Positions 11,741 to 22,301 of a DNA stretch of 64,000 bases are shown here, in pieces (the first letter of the stretch is position 1; every line of letters starts with the position of its first letter). Below the pieces are notes generated by a model. That model did not search any database. It was not told the DNA's origin and saw only the letters and a program-made list of their open reading frames with translations. The stretch is from Rachycentron canadum. Lineage: Eukaryota > Chordata > Actinopteri > Carangiformes > Rachycentridae. Made by a program: the position numbers and the translations under genes. The stretch is taken from the NCBI GenBank assembly GCA_038496675.1, contig CM076655.1:24729075-24793074 (forward strand), in the 5' to 3' direction.

Positions 11741-12150
11741 ACAGAACCTGCTGCTCAAATAAATTATTCAAGAGACAATTTCTGCAGAGACGACATCAAA
11801 ACCTCACTTGGAATACCACCCTCCAGTCGAGTCAGGACATTAATCGAGGAAGTACTGAAGGTCGCTGGATATTTTTCGCTAAAGTTCGATGAATCCCTGG
11901 ATATAATGGAACCAGCTCAGCTTGGCTTTCCAAGTTTAACAGAGGAGGTCTTCCTCAGTATAAGGAGAGAATGTGGTGAAGATATTTACAATGAGTTTAG
12001 AACAATGTCAGTGAAAATGACATGGTGGCAATTACAACTAATGGGGCTCCGGCGATGCGCAGAGTGTGTGTGTGTGCTGGTTTTATAGCGCTGTGCCGTA
12101 ATGACCCTGACTTCATGAATTATCACCGTGTGTGTGATTCATCAATAGGC
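11741..12150 (+). mobile_element. hAT-superfamily transposase remnant (ZBED5/GTF2IRD2-like)
   Basis: Reading across frames gives a degraded transposase. One frame (about 11,741-11,960) reads YFSLKFDESLDIMEPAQL, matching the family pattern FSLALDES.D..DTAQL, followed by a segment with GEDIYNEF (family GEDIF.). After a frame break, 12,022-12,057 encodes MVAITTNGAPAM, the family's TTDGAPAM block, followed by GFIALCRNDPDF and NYH. Proteins of this hAT-derived group (DUF4371, ZBED5, FAM200, EPM2AIP1-like) normally run several hundred residues. Only about 135 are represented here, with at least one frameshift and many substitutions. In the first DES motif the aspartate, expected catalytic, is present. 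No zinc finger or C-terminal dimerisation domain is visible nearby. It is a dead fragment, not a gene. Confidence 0.7.
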
Positions 12151-12740
12151 CTTGGCTGCACAGGTCCTGGACTTTCAATACAATTACTGTACAATCAGCC
12201 TAAACACAAAGCCTCAGGTCGGGAGAACAGTCTGCCTTTTCCAATTAATGCTTCAATGGGTCTAAAGAGAGGTCAGGGATGAAAGGTTGGTGATCACTGC
12301 CCCAAATATTCACTAGAGCACCAAATGTGGATTGATATGCTGCTGAAATCAGTCCCCCAACAAATTAACTATCTGAATAATGTTTGATAAAAACAAAAGT
12401 TGCTTTAGGAAATTATGAAGAAATTAAACACTGGAGAAAACGACAGACAATCTGAGGATTCCCTTTGACAAAAAAGGACATTTACTTGTTTTACTTTTGA
12501 ATTCAATAAACAATAATGATTCATAGGCTTCAATCATATGGTGAGTCCTTGGATAAACATTTTTCTTTCTATTTCCGTTTTTAGATTTGTGGCATTCCAC
12601 AGTTTCAGTTTGATTCTTTTGTCTTTATTTTCCTGCTCTGAGAAAATGGAGCAGGACAGTAAGTTTCTTCTATGCTAATTACATTTAGAGACTGTAAATA
12701 TTACTGAATAGTGTGTTCTTAAATAGTGTGTCTGGTGGGA
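12151..12740. other. Non-coding stretch
   Basis: No gene seen. GGTTGGTGATCACTG near 12,283-12,297 resembles an end sequence of some fish hAT elements, so the hAT remnant upstream may extend to here in deleted form. Confidence 0.35.
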
Positions 12741-12748
12741 TTGGGACA

Positions 12749-12802
12749 CAGAATATAAATAATGTGTTAAAGTGTATATTTTAACACACTATTTATATTC
12801 TG
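12749..12802. repeat. AT-rich inverted repeat (hairpin)
   Basis: Left arm 12,749-12,771 (CAGAATATAAATAATGTGTT...) and right arm 12,779-12,802 (...ACACTATTTATATTCTG) pair over about 23 bp with one mismatch and a loop of about 7 bp. The partial word AATAGTGTGT also occurs twice just upstream (about 12,713-12,733). It may be a miniature fold-back element. Confidence 0.8.
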
Positions 12803-12949
12803 GATTTGTTTCCTGCTGAATAAAAATCTCCAGGTTTGGAAGGACGTTTGTTTTCTCGGAAAAATCTCAGCGTGACTGATGAAACATCAAGGGGATAAAT
12901 CCATCGCTGTTATCATTACCAACACATCAGATCAACTTTGAACACAACT

Positions 12950-13330
12950 CGGTGCAACCTGCCAAGGAGAAATGCTAATTATACTAATTACAAAACATAG
13001 ATGCTGTCCTCTGTGTGATGCGAACCACAAATGGACGTGGATGGAGGTGCCATTTCGGCGTCGATAATTGCGTGTTACCATTTTACTGTGGATGAGTGCA
13101 TTAGATGGAGAACCCTTTGAAGCTCCCCGGCTGTTTTTGCGGTGCCGAGGTCTCTTCCATAAAACCCATTAGCTTCTGTGTGATAGTGGACCAGGAGCGG
13201 CTGCTAAAATCAGCCGCCGCTTTCTCACATTGACCCCGAATGCAGCCGGGGAGTGTGGAGGGCCTCAGATGAGGGGCGGCTGCTGAGCAGTAATTACATG
13301 ACAACCTTTAAATAACTGCAGCCTATAGCT
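12950..13330. other. Candidate conserved non-coding element
   Basis: Non-repetitive block with GCTAATTATACTAATTACA at its start, CCCATTAGC in the middle and GTAATTACATGACA at its end, so several homeodomain-type cores lie within 350 bp. No coding pattern recognised. Conservation untested. Confidence 0.3.
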
Positions 13331-13539
13331 GCCATTTGATAATGTGTCTGTGCTGAGTTGTCAGGGAAAGTATGGCCACGAGTGTCTGTGGCTGGAACAA
13401 AGCGCAGCAGCAATTCATCACAGTGGTTTGGCAGGAAAAAAAAAACAAAAAAAAACACCATTAACTCTGGATGAGTGCGCTTTCTATCTCTGCTGTGAGG
13501 TGTAAACTGTTTCTCTCCAAATTTGATGATTTTCATGAT

Positions 13540-14060
13540 TTGGCATTAACTGGAGAAGAAGAAGTTTTGAAGTAAAGATCCCAAACTTTTCGAAGAAATT
13601 CGACATTGTCACCACTTTGACTGGGCCTAATCACCTCGAAGCTTATTAAGAACAAAGATGAGATCTAATGCTAAATGTCATTGAAATGTCACGCAACAGG
13701 ATTAGTTGCATCACTCCTCTTAGCAGAGCTCTGATGTCCAGTGATTCGCTCTTTAAGGGACGTTTTATCATTGCTCTGTCTATTTCACCACATGGGCACC
13801 GAGATCATTTAGTTTTGCATGACTCACAGTTAAAACTGCCATGAAGATGTTCAGTTGTAATGTTAGTGGAGAGCTTTAAAATGCGCTGTTGGTCTTTAAA
13901 TAGTGACAGTGATGGGGGTGATTGATTTTTAAAGAGGATTACGCCGATGTTTTAAAATCACATCATTGATCTTGAACTCCATTATGAGCACGTGACTCCC
14001 AGTCTTCTTCTAATGACAGATGAAAATCCTCCTCATCAAGTCATTTTCTGTCCATATTTG
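13540..14060. other. Possible regulatory non-coding sequence
   Basis: Non-repetitive sequence with homeodomain-like words (GCCTAATCAC, GCTTATTAAG). No exon recognised. Supported only by lack of repeats and motif content. Confidence 0.2.
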
Positions 14061-14469
14061 AGGCATAATTCACTGGAGAGCAGCGCCGCTCAAAAACAAT
14101 TATGATGGGAAGATGTGGACAAATAAATAAATTAAAACTAATTGAAATTAATGGAGATCCTGGACTCAGTTATTTCAAAAATGACAGACGAGGAGTTCAG
14201 GACACAAACCTGTTCAGGAAAACATCCTGTAAACAGGGCTGGATGATCCATCTCATGTGGTTTTTTATTATAATTTTGGCTTCCAATGATGATGAAAAAA
14301 GATAATTGAGGAAAAAAATGACTATTGTGCCACATCCTGAAAAACAACAAGCACTTCCAAGTTATGTTTCTTCACATTATGATGATGTACATAGAAGCAG
14401 TAGTATGGCAATCGATTGGCCTTAATTGGTTGCACACATAAAAAACCACCGGATCCATTTACTGCTCGC

Positions 14470-14704
14470 ATGGCTTCTCAGATCACCGCTACGCTGACGA
14501 CACCCAGCTTTACCTGTCAGTCCCACCTGATGACCTCACTGTTTCCTTTGCGGATCTCAGCCTGTCTCTCTAACATATCCACATGGATGAAGGAACGTCA
14601 CCTTCAATCAAACCTCTCTAAGAGTGAAATCCTTGTCCATGTCGTCGCTGAAGCTCATTTCAAGTCGCTTTTGATAAAAACAAAAGAGTGAATGTAAATG
14701 TAAA
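14470..14704 (+). mobile_element. L2/CR1-like LINE reverse transcriptase fragment with 3' tail
   Basis: At 14,490-14,501 the sequence encodes YADD, the catalytic motif of reverse transcriptase palm domains, in the context HRYADDTQLYLSV typical of fish non-LTR elements. That frame meets a stop near 14,571. The protein continues in another frame with ISTWMKERHLQSNLSKSE, the usual region downstream of the palm. An internal deletion then joins it to TTTTGATAAAAACAAAAG...GTAAATGTAAA (14,669-14,704), the characteristic tail of fish L2-like LINEs and the SINEs that share it. Roughly 70 residues of a ~1,000-residue protein remain, so it is inactive. The L2 clade is a judgement from wording. Confidence 0.75.
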
Positions 14705-15736
14705 GTATTTGTAATTTAGATACTATGTATTATCTGTTATTTCATTTATTTACCAAAATGTTAGATCTATGTTTTATATATTTTTTCTGTTGAATTGTAT
14801 TTAAAGTTCACTATTCATTTCTCAATAATTTGGTTAAATAATTGCTAGGCTGCTAGGTTGAACTTCCTATCTGTGATTGGACTGACACTCTTTGCCAGTC
14901 ATGCTGCTGATCGATGCTGAACTCCACATCCCATGACCTTGGTGGGGGGGGGGGTCACTGTGTGAGGGCACATAAGTCAGTCAGGCTTTGTTGTGCCGGT
15001 GGCCCAAAGTGGCTGTTTTCACCTTGTCACCAATGCTGCTGCAGCTGCCGCCGTCACTGCTCTCTCCTCAGGCTCTGACACGGGTTGATTGGTGTGTCAT
15101 TGAGCTCTGGGCTTTATTCGACTGTCCATCAAAGCTGAAAGCTGAAGGGTCCCTGTCTCTCTGGTTAAACCCCCCCCCCCCCCAAGGGGCCACGAGCACA
15201 AGGTCACCAGGCAAGTGGTGTGCCGGCGACCTTGGCGGGATGGGGTATAATATGAATACAATCATGCTGAGTGGCGAAATAATGGCGCCGTAAATTCAAT
15301 AAACAACCCGGCGGACCTGACATCACCTTCCTTTCATGACATCTTTTTCTGACAGGACAAAGTAATACAGCGCTCCCTGGAGAGTCCCTGAAAACAGTCA
15401 ATTTCTCCATACTAAATGTCAAGGCAGCCATGCGTGGAAATATGAAAATGGAAGAGCAGAGGAGGAGGCACTTAACGGGGAGAGGAGAGGACAGCAGCAC
15501 CTGCTATCAGCAGGAATCCTGCTCTCCACCTGTCTGAGCATCTGAACTCTGCAGAAAAGAAGAAAAAAAACAAAAAAAAACAGTTAACCAGACGCAAAGA
15601 GGAGGATGGAGCTGCACTGATGAGGAAAAAAAATAAACACAAAAAAAAAAAAAAGCTGGTCATTTTTGAGTCCGGCCTACGTATGAGCTGCAGAACGAGG
15701 GAGAAGCCTGTGCTCGTGGTCACTGCTGGCCATAGA
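14705..15736. other. Non-coding stretch with G and C runs
   Basis: G run at 14,944-14,954, C run at 15,170-15,183, A-rich runs near 15,560-15,660. No gene or dispersed repeat recognised. Confidence 0.5.
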
Positions 15737-15957
15737 CTTTGTATTGAGGTCAATGGGAAAATGGGCAAACTGCCTGACAATCAGGGTAAAGTACAGAGCA
15801 GGTCAGCTCCACCCCTCACTCCTCCTCAGCTCCACCTTCTCCCCCCAAATATGGGTTCTTCTGCTTTCAGAAAAAACAAGATGGCCGTCAGACAAATTAC
15901 AGCTTCAAAACCACAGTTCACAAACCAGAGGGTGACGTCACGGAGGGTTGCCACTTG
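15737..15957 (+). repeat. Dispersed repeat family A, truncated copy A4
   Basis: Begins at TTTGTATTGAGGTCAATGGG, then jumps by deletion to the CAATCAGGGTAAAGTACAGA block and runs to GGTGACGTCACGGAGGG. The CTCF-like segment and most of the left half are missing. Confidence 0.82.
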
Positions 15958-16630
15958 CTGCTGAGACCTCAGGACTCAGAACAAGCTCTTCTTTTGCTCT
16001 TCTGTTTGGAAAAACTCCTCCAGTTCGATGCTTCTTTACATTACGGCTGACTTCTTAGGTTTTCCTCACTACATTGTCACAGGTAATCTTACTGCATTCA
16101 TGTGACAGTCTCATTTCCCAGCTGGGGTTCAAAACAACAGGTCTGGTGTTGGTGTTGACCCAGATATCGGTGACTTAATTTCTCTAATCCTTTGATTGCA
16201 CTTATAACAATAAGATTACTAATGATCAATATGATGCGGGAAGTACAGTTTGAGGAGCGGATTCATGACTTTGAATGTTTTTTCAGACACCAAAACACTG
16301 CAGACAGGAGCTGTGGATAGTTGTCGGCTCACTGTTCTGCTACCAGGGTGATTTTGTTTCTCTCAGCTACTGGTGACAATTTTGCTGTTAAAAACAACAG
16401 CAGAACAGCAATTTTCTTAATTTTATATCTAATGTCAGATAAATATGTTGTTGGGTTTTGTATCTCTGGACCTCGGCAAAACATGCTTCTTTCAGCTCAT
16501 TAACACGGAGCCTCTTTAGCCTTTATCTAATTATCTCCAAAGATGAGGTTTTGAACTTTCGACCAAACTAAAGCCATTAAAATACACACACAAGTTTTAT
16601 CTTTCCATTATTGGTAACCCTGTCGAGTAT
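15958..16630. other. Non-coding stretch
   Basis: No gene or repeat recognised. Ends directly at the minisatellite. Confidence 0.45.
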
Positions 16631-16631
16631 A

Positions 16632-16974
16632 TTAAAGGTGCCATACAGTCTAAAGTTAGATGTTAAAGGTCCATACAGTCTAAAGGTAGATGTTAAAGGT
16701 CCATACAGTCTAAAGTTAGATGTTAAAGGTCCACACAGTCTAAAGGTTTAAAGGTCCATACGGTCTAAAGGTAGATGTTAAAGGTCCATACAGTCTAAAG
16801 TTAGATGTTAAAGGTCCATACAGTCTAAAGGTTTAAAGGTCCATACAGTCTAAAGGTAGATGTTAAAGGTCCATACAGTCTAAAGTTAGATGTTAAAGGT
16901 CCATACAGTCTAAAGGTAGATGTTAAAGGTCCACACAGTCTAAAGGTTTAAAGGTCCATACAGTCTAAAGGTCG
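16632..16974 (+). repeat. 30-bp minisatellite, 12 units (family B, locus 1)
   Basis: Twelve copies of a unit that starts TTAAAGGTCCATACAGTC and ends TAAAGGTAGATG. Most units are 30 bp. Three junctions lack the AGATG part and give 20-bp steps (GGTTTAAAGG). A variant CCACACAGTC unit occurs twice, each time directly before a short step, indicating a higher-order duplication. The same unit forms the array at 58.9 kb. Confidence 0.95.
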
Positions 16975-17265
16975 ACCATGATGTCTTATTTGATTATAAA
17001 GCAGGTCCAGGTTCTATATTAATAACAGTGAAAGTATCAAAGGTCTCAGTTCACAGAGAAATGCTCACAGGCTGTATTCAGAAACTGAGCCTTAAAACCA
17101 GCTGTCAGGACTTCTAGCACTTTGTGATGTCACAACAAAGCAGTCAGCACCCTCAGCTAGAATATTTCTGATTGGCTGACTGACCTGAGAGGAGATGTAA
17201 AACTACACTGAGATGGTTTTTGGTTCTTACAACAATCAAACACTAAATAGTCTCCATTATAAACA
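16975..17265 (+). mobile_element. Family B non-autonomous element, body next to minisatellite
   Basis: From about GATTATAAAGCAGGTCCAGG through CAGTGAAAGTATCAAAGGTC to GATGTAAAACTACACTGAGA. The first ~120 bp recur after the second minisatellite at 59,290-59,408, and the last part recurs at 18,584-18,719 and 59,957-60,098. No coding capacity. The right end is lost here, the sequence diverging after about 17,245. Confidence 0.8.
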
Positions 17266-17500
17266 CGGTTGGGTTGTATTTTCCCTTTCTCTGTCCAGAC
17301 TGTGTTGAACTGTGTTGTCTTGTGTCTTGTACCCCTCCTCCCCTCAGCTTGTCTTCCTGCAGGAGAGCTGGGTCTTCACTTTCCAGTCGTAAACCTCTCA
17401 GCAGCAGAGCCATTCAACTTTGATGGACGCCGCCTCTGACGGAGGTAAAGATGCTCTAACGCCCATAAAGGACACTTCCATCATGATTACATTTACATTT

Positions 17501-17716
17501 AAAGGGTCAGTTCATCCAAATCACACATCTTATTTTATTACTTGCCTATGCTGATACCTGCCCATGCAGCTAATTCAGTTTCTTATGCTGAGGTTTTGAG
17601 ATATCACGATAATGTCTGTCTCCACCTGCCTCCAGCACAGTGGAGGTGGAAGAGACGTTGTCTGGGGTTCAAAAATACTTGTTTTTTTCCAGACAAAATG
17701 TTCTAGTTACCCCAGA
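17501..17716 (+). repeat. Teleost dispersed repeat (AAAGGGTCAGTTCA type)
   Basis: The block begins AAAGGGTCAGTTCATCCAAA and continues with TTACTTGCCTATGCTGATA, GGTTTTGAGATATC and CACAGTGGAGGT, the order of a repeat I recognise as common in percomorph fish genomes. It is decayed and truncated. Class not assigned. Confidence 0.6.
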
Positions 17717-17717
17717 T

Positions 17718-17870
17718 CAGTGGTTTTCCAAATTGGGGAGGGCAGAAAGCTGAACATTGCAACGATATTTTTCTCCACAGCAAAGAGTTTTGACTTGTCA
17801 GACACAGGTGTAACTAATAACACTGTCAACTGTAGCATTACGTTGCAATAATAGCTCAAACTGAGCCATT
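17718..17870 (+). repeat. Possible hAT-type terminal fragment
   Basis: CAGTGGTTTTCCAAATTGGGG resembles the CAGTGGTTCTCAAA terminal inverted repeat of hAT/Charlie-type elements. No matching opposite end was found, and the right boundary is a guess. Confidence 0.3.
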
Positions 17871-18583
17871 ATTAATGTCATCACCTCCTCTGCTTTTAAT
17901 GTGAAAAGACAAAATGTCTGCTGTAAAAAAAGGGACTGTGAATCTGAGTCATTTGGGAATTACAAAGAAACAAGAGTGCTGTGAAGCTGAGCGCTGTCGG
18001 CTTCCATTTCACTGAGAGTCGCTCAGAAAGAAAAACATGTAAATCACAGTACAGACGTGGAAAAGCCTCAAATTCAGTGTCAGTCTGAAAACTTTGGTTT
18101 TAGACCGTCTCAATTTTTAATTTGCACAATAAAACCTGATGCAAAACAGCTTCCAGCTCCAGGAGTGATATAAAAATGTTGCCCTGAATGAACCAACAGA
18201 CTCATTGTGGTCGGTTTTCAAATTGTTCTCACGAAATAAAGTTACCATTTAAACTCCAAACGTGACCCCGGGTGCGCTCCATTTGCATATGTCGATGCGC
18301 TGCTCAGTCGGAAAGGTGGCAAAGTTGTAATAGAGCATTGGCCGCTGGACCGATGCTGAGAGTCTTATCAGGTATGGGTGCACCTGAGACAATGCAGCGT
18401 CTTTTCCATTTGGATTCAGTTGCCGTTTAGACTTTTTCTCAGCATGTTTACATGCTGCGCAGGATTTTTGTGACAAATTAAAATGGAGTGAAAGCCACAG
18501 GTTTGATGAGCTTCGGGGCATCTGAGTTCATTGCGTTTTCCTGTAGGAACCGCCTCTGGACATTTTGTTTTTTGCTTATTTTA
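17871..18583. other. Non-coding stretch
   Basis: No gene or repeat recognised. It contains one exact octamer-type ATTTGCAT near 18,281-18,288. Confidence 0.45.
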
Positions 18584-18719
18584 AGGTCCCATACAGTCTG
18601 GCTGACCTCCAAAGAGAAGCCTGAGATAGATGTAAAACTACACTGAGATATTTTTTGGTTCTTAAAACCACAAATATATTGTTTTATGCATATCATCACT
18701 TCAAAATAAAACACTGGAG
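18584..18719 (+). mobile_element. Family B non-autonomous element, internally deleted copy
   Basis: Starts with TAAGGTCCCATACAGTCTGG, then directly GACCTCCAAAGAGAAGCCTG, GATGTAAAACTACACTGAGA and a right part ending near AAATAAAACACTGGA. It has a single copy of the terminal unit, not an array, so it shows the ancestral state of that end. Confidence 0.7.
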
Positions 18720-19699
18720 AGGAGTCAAATATTTTGAAACATTGATTTTAATCACCATGGGTCACACCAAAGGCGAATTTGTTCTCTGTGTATAAGATCA
18801 TGAGTTAAGCTCAGAACAGCTACTAAAGGGACCTTGAGGTGAGATTGTTTTGTTGAACTGCTGTTGCCAAGGTCAAGAGGCTCAGTGAAGTGATTTATTC
18901 CCCAAATCAGACCAAGAGTAACAACAGCAGGAGTGATCAGGGTTTACAGAGGAATAAAACAAAATGTTCCTAAAAGATGAGAGAGACGCTGAGGATCAGA
19001 GGAACGTCAACTTATTTGAATGCCCTTGTGAATATGAGGTTTGAAAGTCCAATTAAAATAAATGCATTTTAAAGGATTAATTCTAACCACAGATAAAAGG
19101 TGCTCAAACCTGACTTTGGAACAACCTTCGTCGCAGCCTCACGGGAACCACAATAAGTAAAAAACCTAAAAACACACTCGTATTCATTATCATTTCACTG
19201 ACTTAATGATCTCGTGTATAGGGGCTGTATAAGTCTGTATGACACTGATAGGAAGAGAGGCCTTTAATGTAGAGCATGAGCAGAAAGTCAGATGAGGAGC
19301 TGACCTTGTAAACCTCAGTGAGCTCAGCTGGCGTCTCACTGTATGTTTTGACATAATGTGCTGTATGTTTGCATGTATCTATGACTCGGGGAGGTTTGGT
19401 TTAAGGCCTTCCCTCGCTCACAGAATCCTCATGTTTTCTCCTGTAGAGCTACAAGCCGGCCTCTCTGCCCTCCCCCCCTCCCCCCCTCCCTCCCTCCCGG
19501 GGGACGCCTCCTCCGCTGCGTCCAGACTTGTCAGAGCAGATTCTCGTCAAATTACCAATGTCCTGCATCGGGGTAATTGCTTGCCAAACCCACTCCACTG
19601 ATGCAAATTTAAGGGGTTGCATGTGATGGAGATAATGCCAAATTGGTTTTGAGATTTTGCGATGTCTACTCAGCATGGATAGATAGATATGTGGGTCCT

Positions 19700-19738
<39 letters not shown>

Positions 19739-19890
19739 AGAAGAAATGAAATAAGGTTCTGTGTGGAGAATGCTGATTTGGCATTACTCAACACTGGAGA
19801 AGATAGATCTCTCCTCCCTGCAGCTCGCTCCTCACAGAACAAATAATTGTGAAGTGAAGTCTGTGGGGCTCATAGTGCTACATAACATGC
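18720..19890. other. Non-coding stretch
   Basis: No gene recognised. C-rich stretch at about 19,469-19,505 and an A run of 31 bp at 19,706-19,736. The short frame at 19,356-19,601 is proline/serine low-complexity from the C-rich tract. Confidence 0.45.
19706..19736. repeat. Poly(A) run, 31 bp
   Basis: Longest A-run in the first third of the window, followed by GAAGAAGAAATGAAAT. Perhaps a retroposon tail, but no recognisable body lies upstream. Confidence 0.9.
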
Positions 19891-20480
19891 ACGTACACTG
19901 CAGTCATAACACCTCCTCTCTTGTCCCGTAATGTTCAATTGCCTCAGCTAAGTAGCCATTAATCGCGGCCAGTCTAATGGCCGGAGTCCAGCTCGGCTGT
20001 GGTGTGACCCGACTGTTAATGAGGCAGAAAAAGTGGCTCAAGTCGGCGTGCCAGCGTCCGTGGTTGGCCAAGCCGCCGCGGGCCCCTCTGATGCTGATGT
20101 CACCTGATGGGAGAGGCCTAGCTGCAGCATTATGAGGCACTTGATTGGCTCACCCAGAGGGAGATATCAGAGCTCACAGCTCATTTCATAAGGATTAAAC
20201 TCTGGAGGCTTTGAGGGGTTGAGCTGAGGAGTCCTCTGGGGTAGAACACTCTCGTCTCTGATGGTGGAGGGGTTTTAATTTCAGTGGCTAAGTTGGTGGT
20301 AGTGGTGGACTTGGTAATGAGGAGGGGAAGGAGGGGTTGTTCGCGGCTAAATTGGCAATGACAATTAAAGGGTGGTAATTAACAGGGTTTAGGAGGAGGG
20401 CGCCCTCCAGGGAGGAGGAGGAGCTGCAGGCTGAAGGGCGATCGCAGAGCGCGCCACGGGAGCGGTGACAAAACATCTTC
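19891..20480. other. Candidate conserved non-coding element
   Basis: Non-repetitive, GC-rich for this window, with CATTAATCGCGG, GTTAATGAGGC, ACAATTAAAGG and GGTAATTAACAGG words. It also holds the 12-bp palindrome GAGGGCGCCCTC (20,396-20,407). No exon pattern. Conservation untested. Confidence 0.3.
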
Positions 20481-20764
20481 AGGTAGAGGTGACGTCAACA
20501 AACTGAACAACAACAACCTGTGCTGTGTGTGCCTGATTGTAGAAAGCTGGGTAAGTCCAGGTCTGGGAAACTTCGCTTTGCTACTGGGAGCTCTGGGATA
20601 GAAACCGGGAAACTACGGCCTGTAAACACATGATCTGTGTTATGATCTCTGTCTTACATTTGAGCAGGTGAGTAATTTTTTCATCGATGACATAAACACA
20701 GAGCAAAATACATCCAACACACACATTCTTGTTTTTTTTCCAACCCATTATACGCCCAGTTACA

Positions 20765-20927
20765 CGGCCCAAATCTGGCCCATATACAGCGTTATGATCA
20801 GATGATACTTCCACATCGGGACCAATTCCAGTGCACACACAGAAAATTTTCCGGTTGTCAGGCAATACCAGTGGTTAACATCTGGAATCTGCTCAGGTGT
20901 GGAAGTATATGGGCCAGACTCGGGCCG
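20765..20927. mobile_element. Fold-back element with 23-bp inverted ends
   Basis: Left arm 20,765-20,787 (CGGCCCAAATCTGGCCCATA...) and right arm 20,905-20,927 are inverted copies with 2 mismatches in 23 bp. Just inside, ACTTCCACA and TGTGGAAGT are also inverted. The GGCCCA/TCTGGCCCA wording is typical of a dispersed fish repeat. Non-coding, probably a non-autonomous DNA element. Confidence 0.7.
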
Positions 20928-21866
20928 AGGACCTGGGCACTTACTGCTGGGAATAATTCATATGCAAAATGTGAGCAACTCCTGAAAGCTGGATAATCAT
21001 GTACACAGAGACATGAATAACCAGATTTCTTCTTGCACATACAGTAAGTATCAAATCTCAACTCTGATCAAAGCCAGAGTAAAACCAGGAGCGGCACATT
21101 ACACGTGGTTTTCAAATCTTAGCTCTTCTTGTGAATACAGGTAAAAGTAAAGCTTGTAATTCAAGTGCAAATTTTGGGTTGTGGGCTGTGGCACAGTTGG
21201 TCAAAAGTCTTGTGAATTTGAATTCACCCTGTTACGTGTATCTTTGTGCATAATAAGCCTCAGCTAACATTTCACGAACATGCTGATTTTAGCTTTTTAC
21301 TTGGGATGTAACGGTGTGAAAGTGCAGCTTGGTTTGATATAAACTTGAATATAAAAAAAGAATAAAAAGAAAAGTTGATACATCCGATCGATGAAATTAA
21401 CAACTGTTTATGATGTGTTGAATTGAGGTTCCCACTCGTCAATAAGAATATGAGAATGTCATCAAGTCAAACAAACCAAACTGCTGCTTGTCTTGGTTTG
21501 TATTTCGGCGCCCCTGTTACTTAATTCCACACATCACTGCACGATCAAGAGATTCAGCAGCAAAAACACAAGAAAAGACCTGTATACCAGCAACATTACA
21601 GCTGGCACTTTCCAGGTTGATTACAGATATATGTGACTGACATGAAAAAATATAAATACCAAACATTTTAGCAGCTGCATGTGGAAACAATGACATTTTA
21701 GAGATATTTTCTGTCAAAAATAAATCTGAAAATGATTTAAAATGAAGAGAATTTAAACATTCAGGTATCCAGTGAAAGTCTATTTAAGCAGGTAGCGTTG
21801 GCGGTAGCAGCGACCCAGCGTGTGAACACACGTGCCTTTTTCCACGGCAGATCAGGAATGGCAGCT
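20928..21866. other. Non-coding stretch, possible decayed SINE head
   Basis: TGGCACAGTTGG at 21,189-21,200 fits a pol III A-box. A weak B-box-like TTTGAATTC follows about 20-25 bp later, shorter than usual spacing. No SINE body is recognisable. No gene seen. Confidence 0.3.
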
Positions 21867-22301
21867 GTGTCAACCCACCATGATGCAACCTGTTTTTAAA
21901 CCAGTAGAAACCATATTTGGAGGAGAAGGTGGAGCTGAGGAGGAGTGAGGGGTGGAGCTGACCTCCTCTGTACTCTATCCTGATTGGGTGGTACAGTCTG
22001 TCAATCACACAGTAGCCACGCCCCCAAATTCATCCCCTGCTTTATGGTCTATTTTCCTCTAAATGGACCATCATTTAAAAAATGAACATCATGTTGTATT
22101 GAAGACTTGAAACTAGAGACTGAGACCATAAACTCATTAGGAAAACGTTTACTGAGCTAATAAATCAAGGAGAAGTAGGGACATTTTCCCATAGACTTCA
22201 ATACAATCTGACTTCTTTAACAACCAGTGGAGTCGCCCCCTGATGGTCATTAGAGAGAATCAAGGTTTAAGGCTCCTCAGCATTGGCTTCACTTTACAGA
22301 C
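21867..22301 (-). repeat. Dispersed repeat family A, near-complete copy A5
   Basis: Reverse-oriented copy from GTGTCAACCCACCATGATG to CATTGGCTTCACTTTACAG. Contains the CTCF-like motif on the minus strand at 22,232-22,246. The region of the unit that carries the GACGTCAC and AAACTGGAGGC words is deleted or altered. Confidence 0.88.

Noticed and set aside
14416..14691. 91-codon open frame as a host gene
   Set aside because: It overlaps the LINE reverse transcriptase remnant. The YADD motif is in a different frame and only the later WMKERH part is in this one.
16632..16974. CRISPR-like array
   Set aside because: Units are contiguous 30-bp repeats without unique spacers, in a vertebrate context. 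It is a minisatellite.
21181..21240. tRNA gene or SINE
   Set aside because: The A-box is good but the B-box is poor and too close. No cloverleaf could be drawn.
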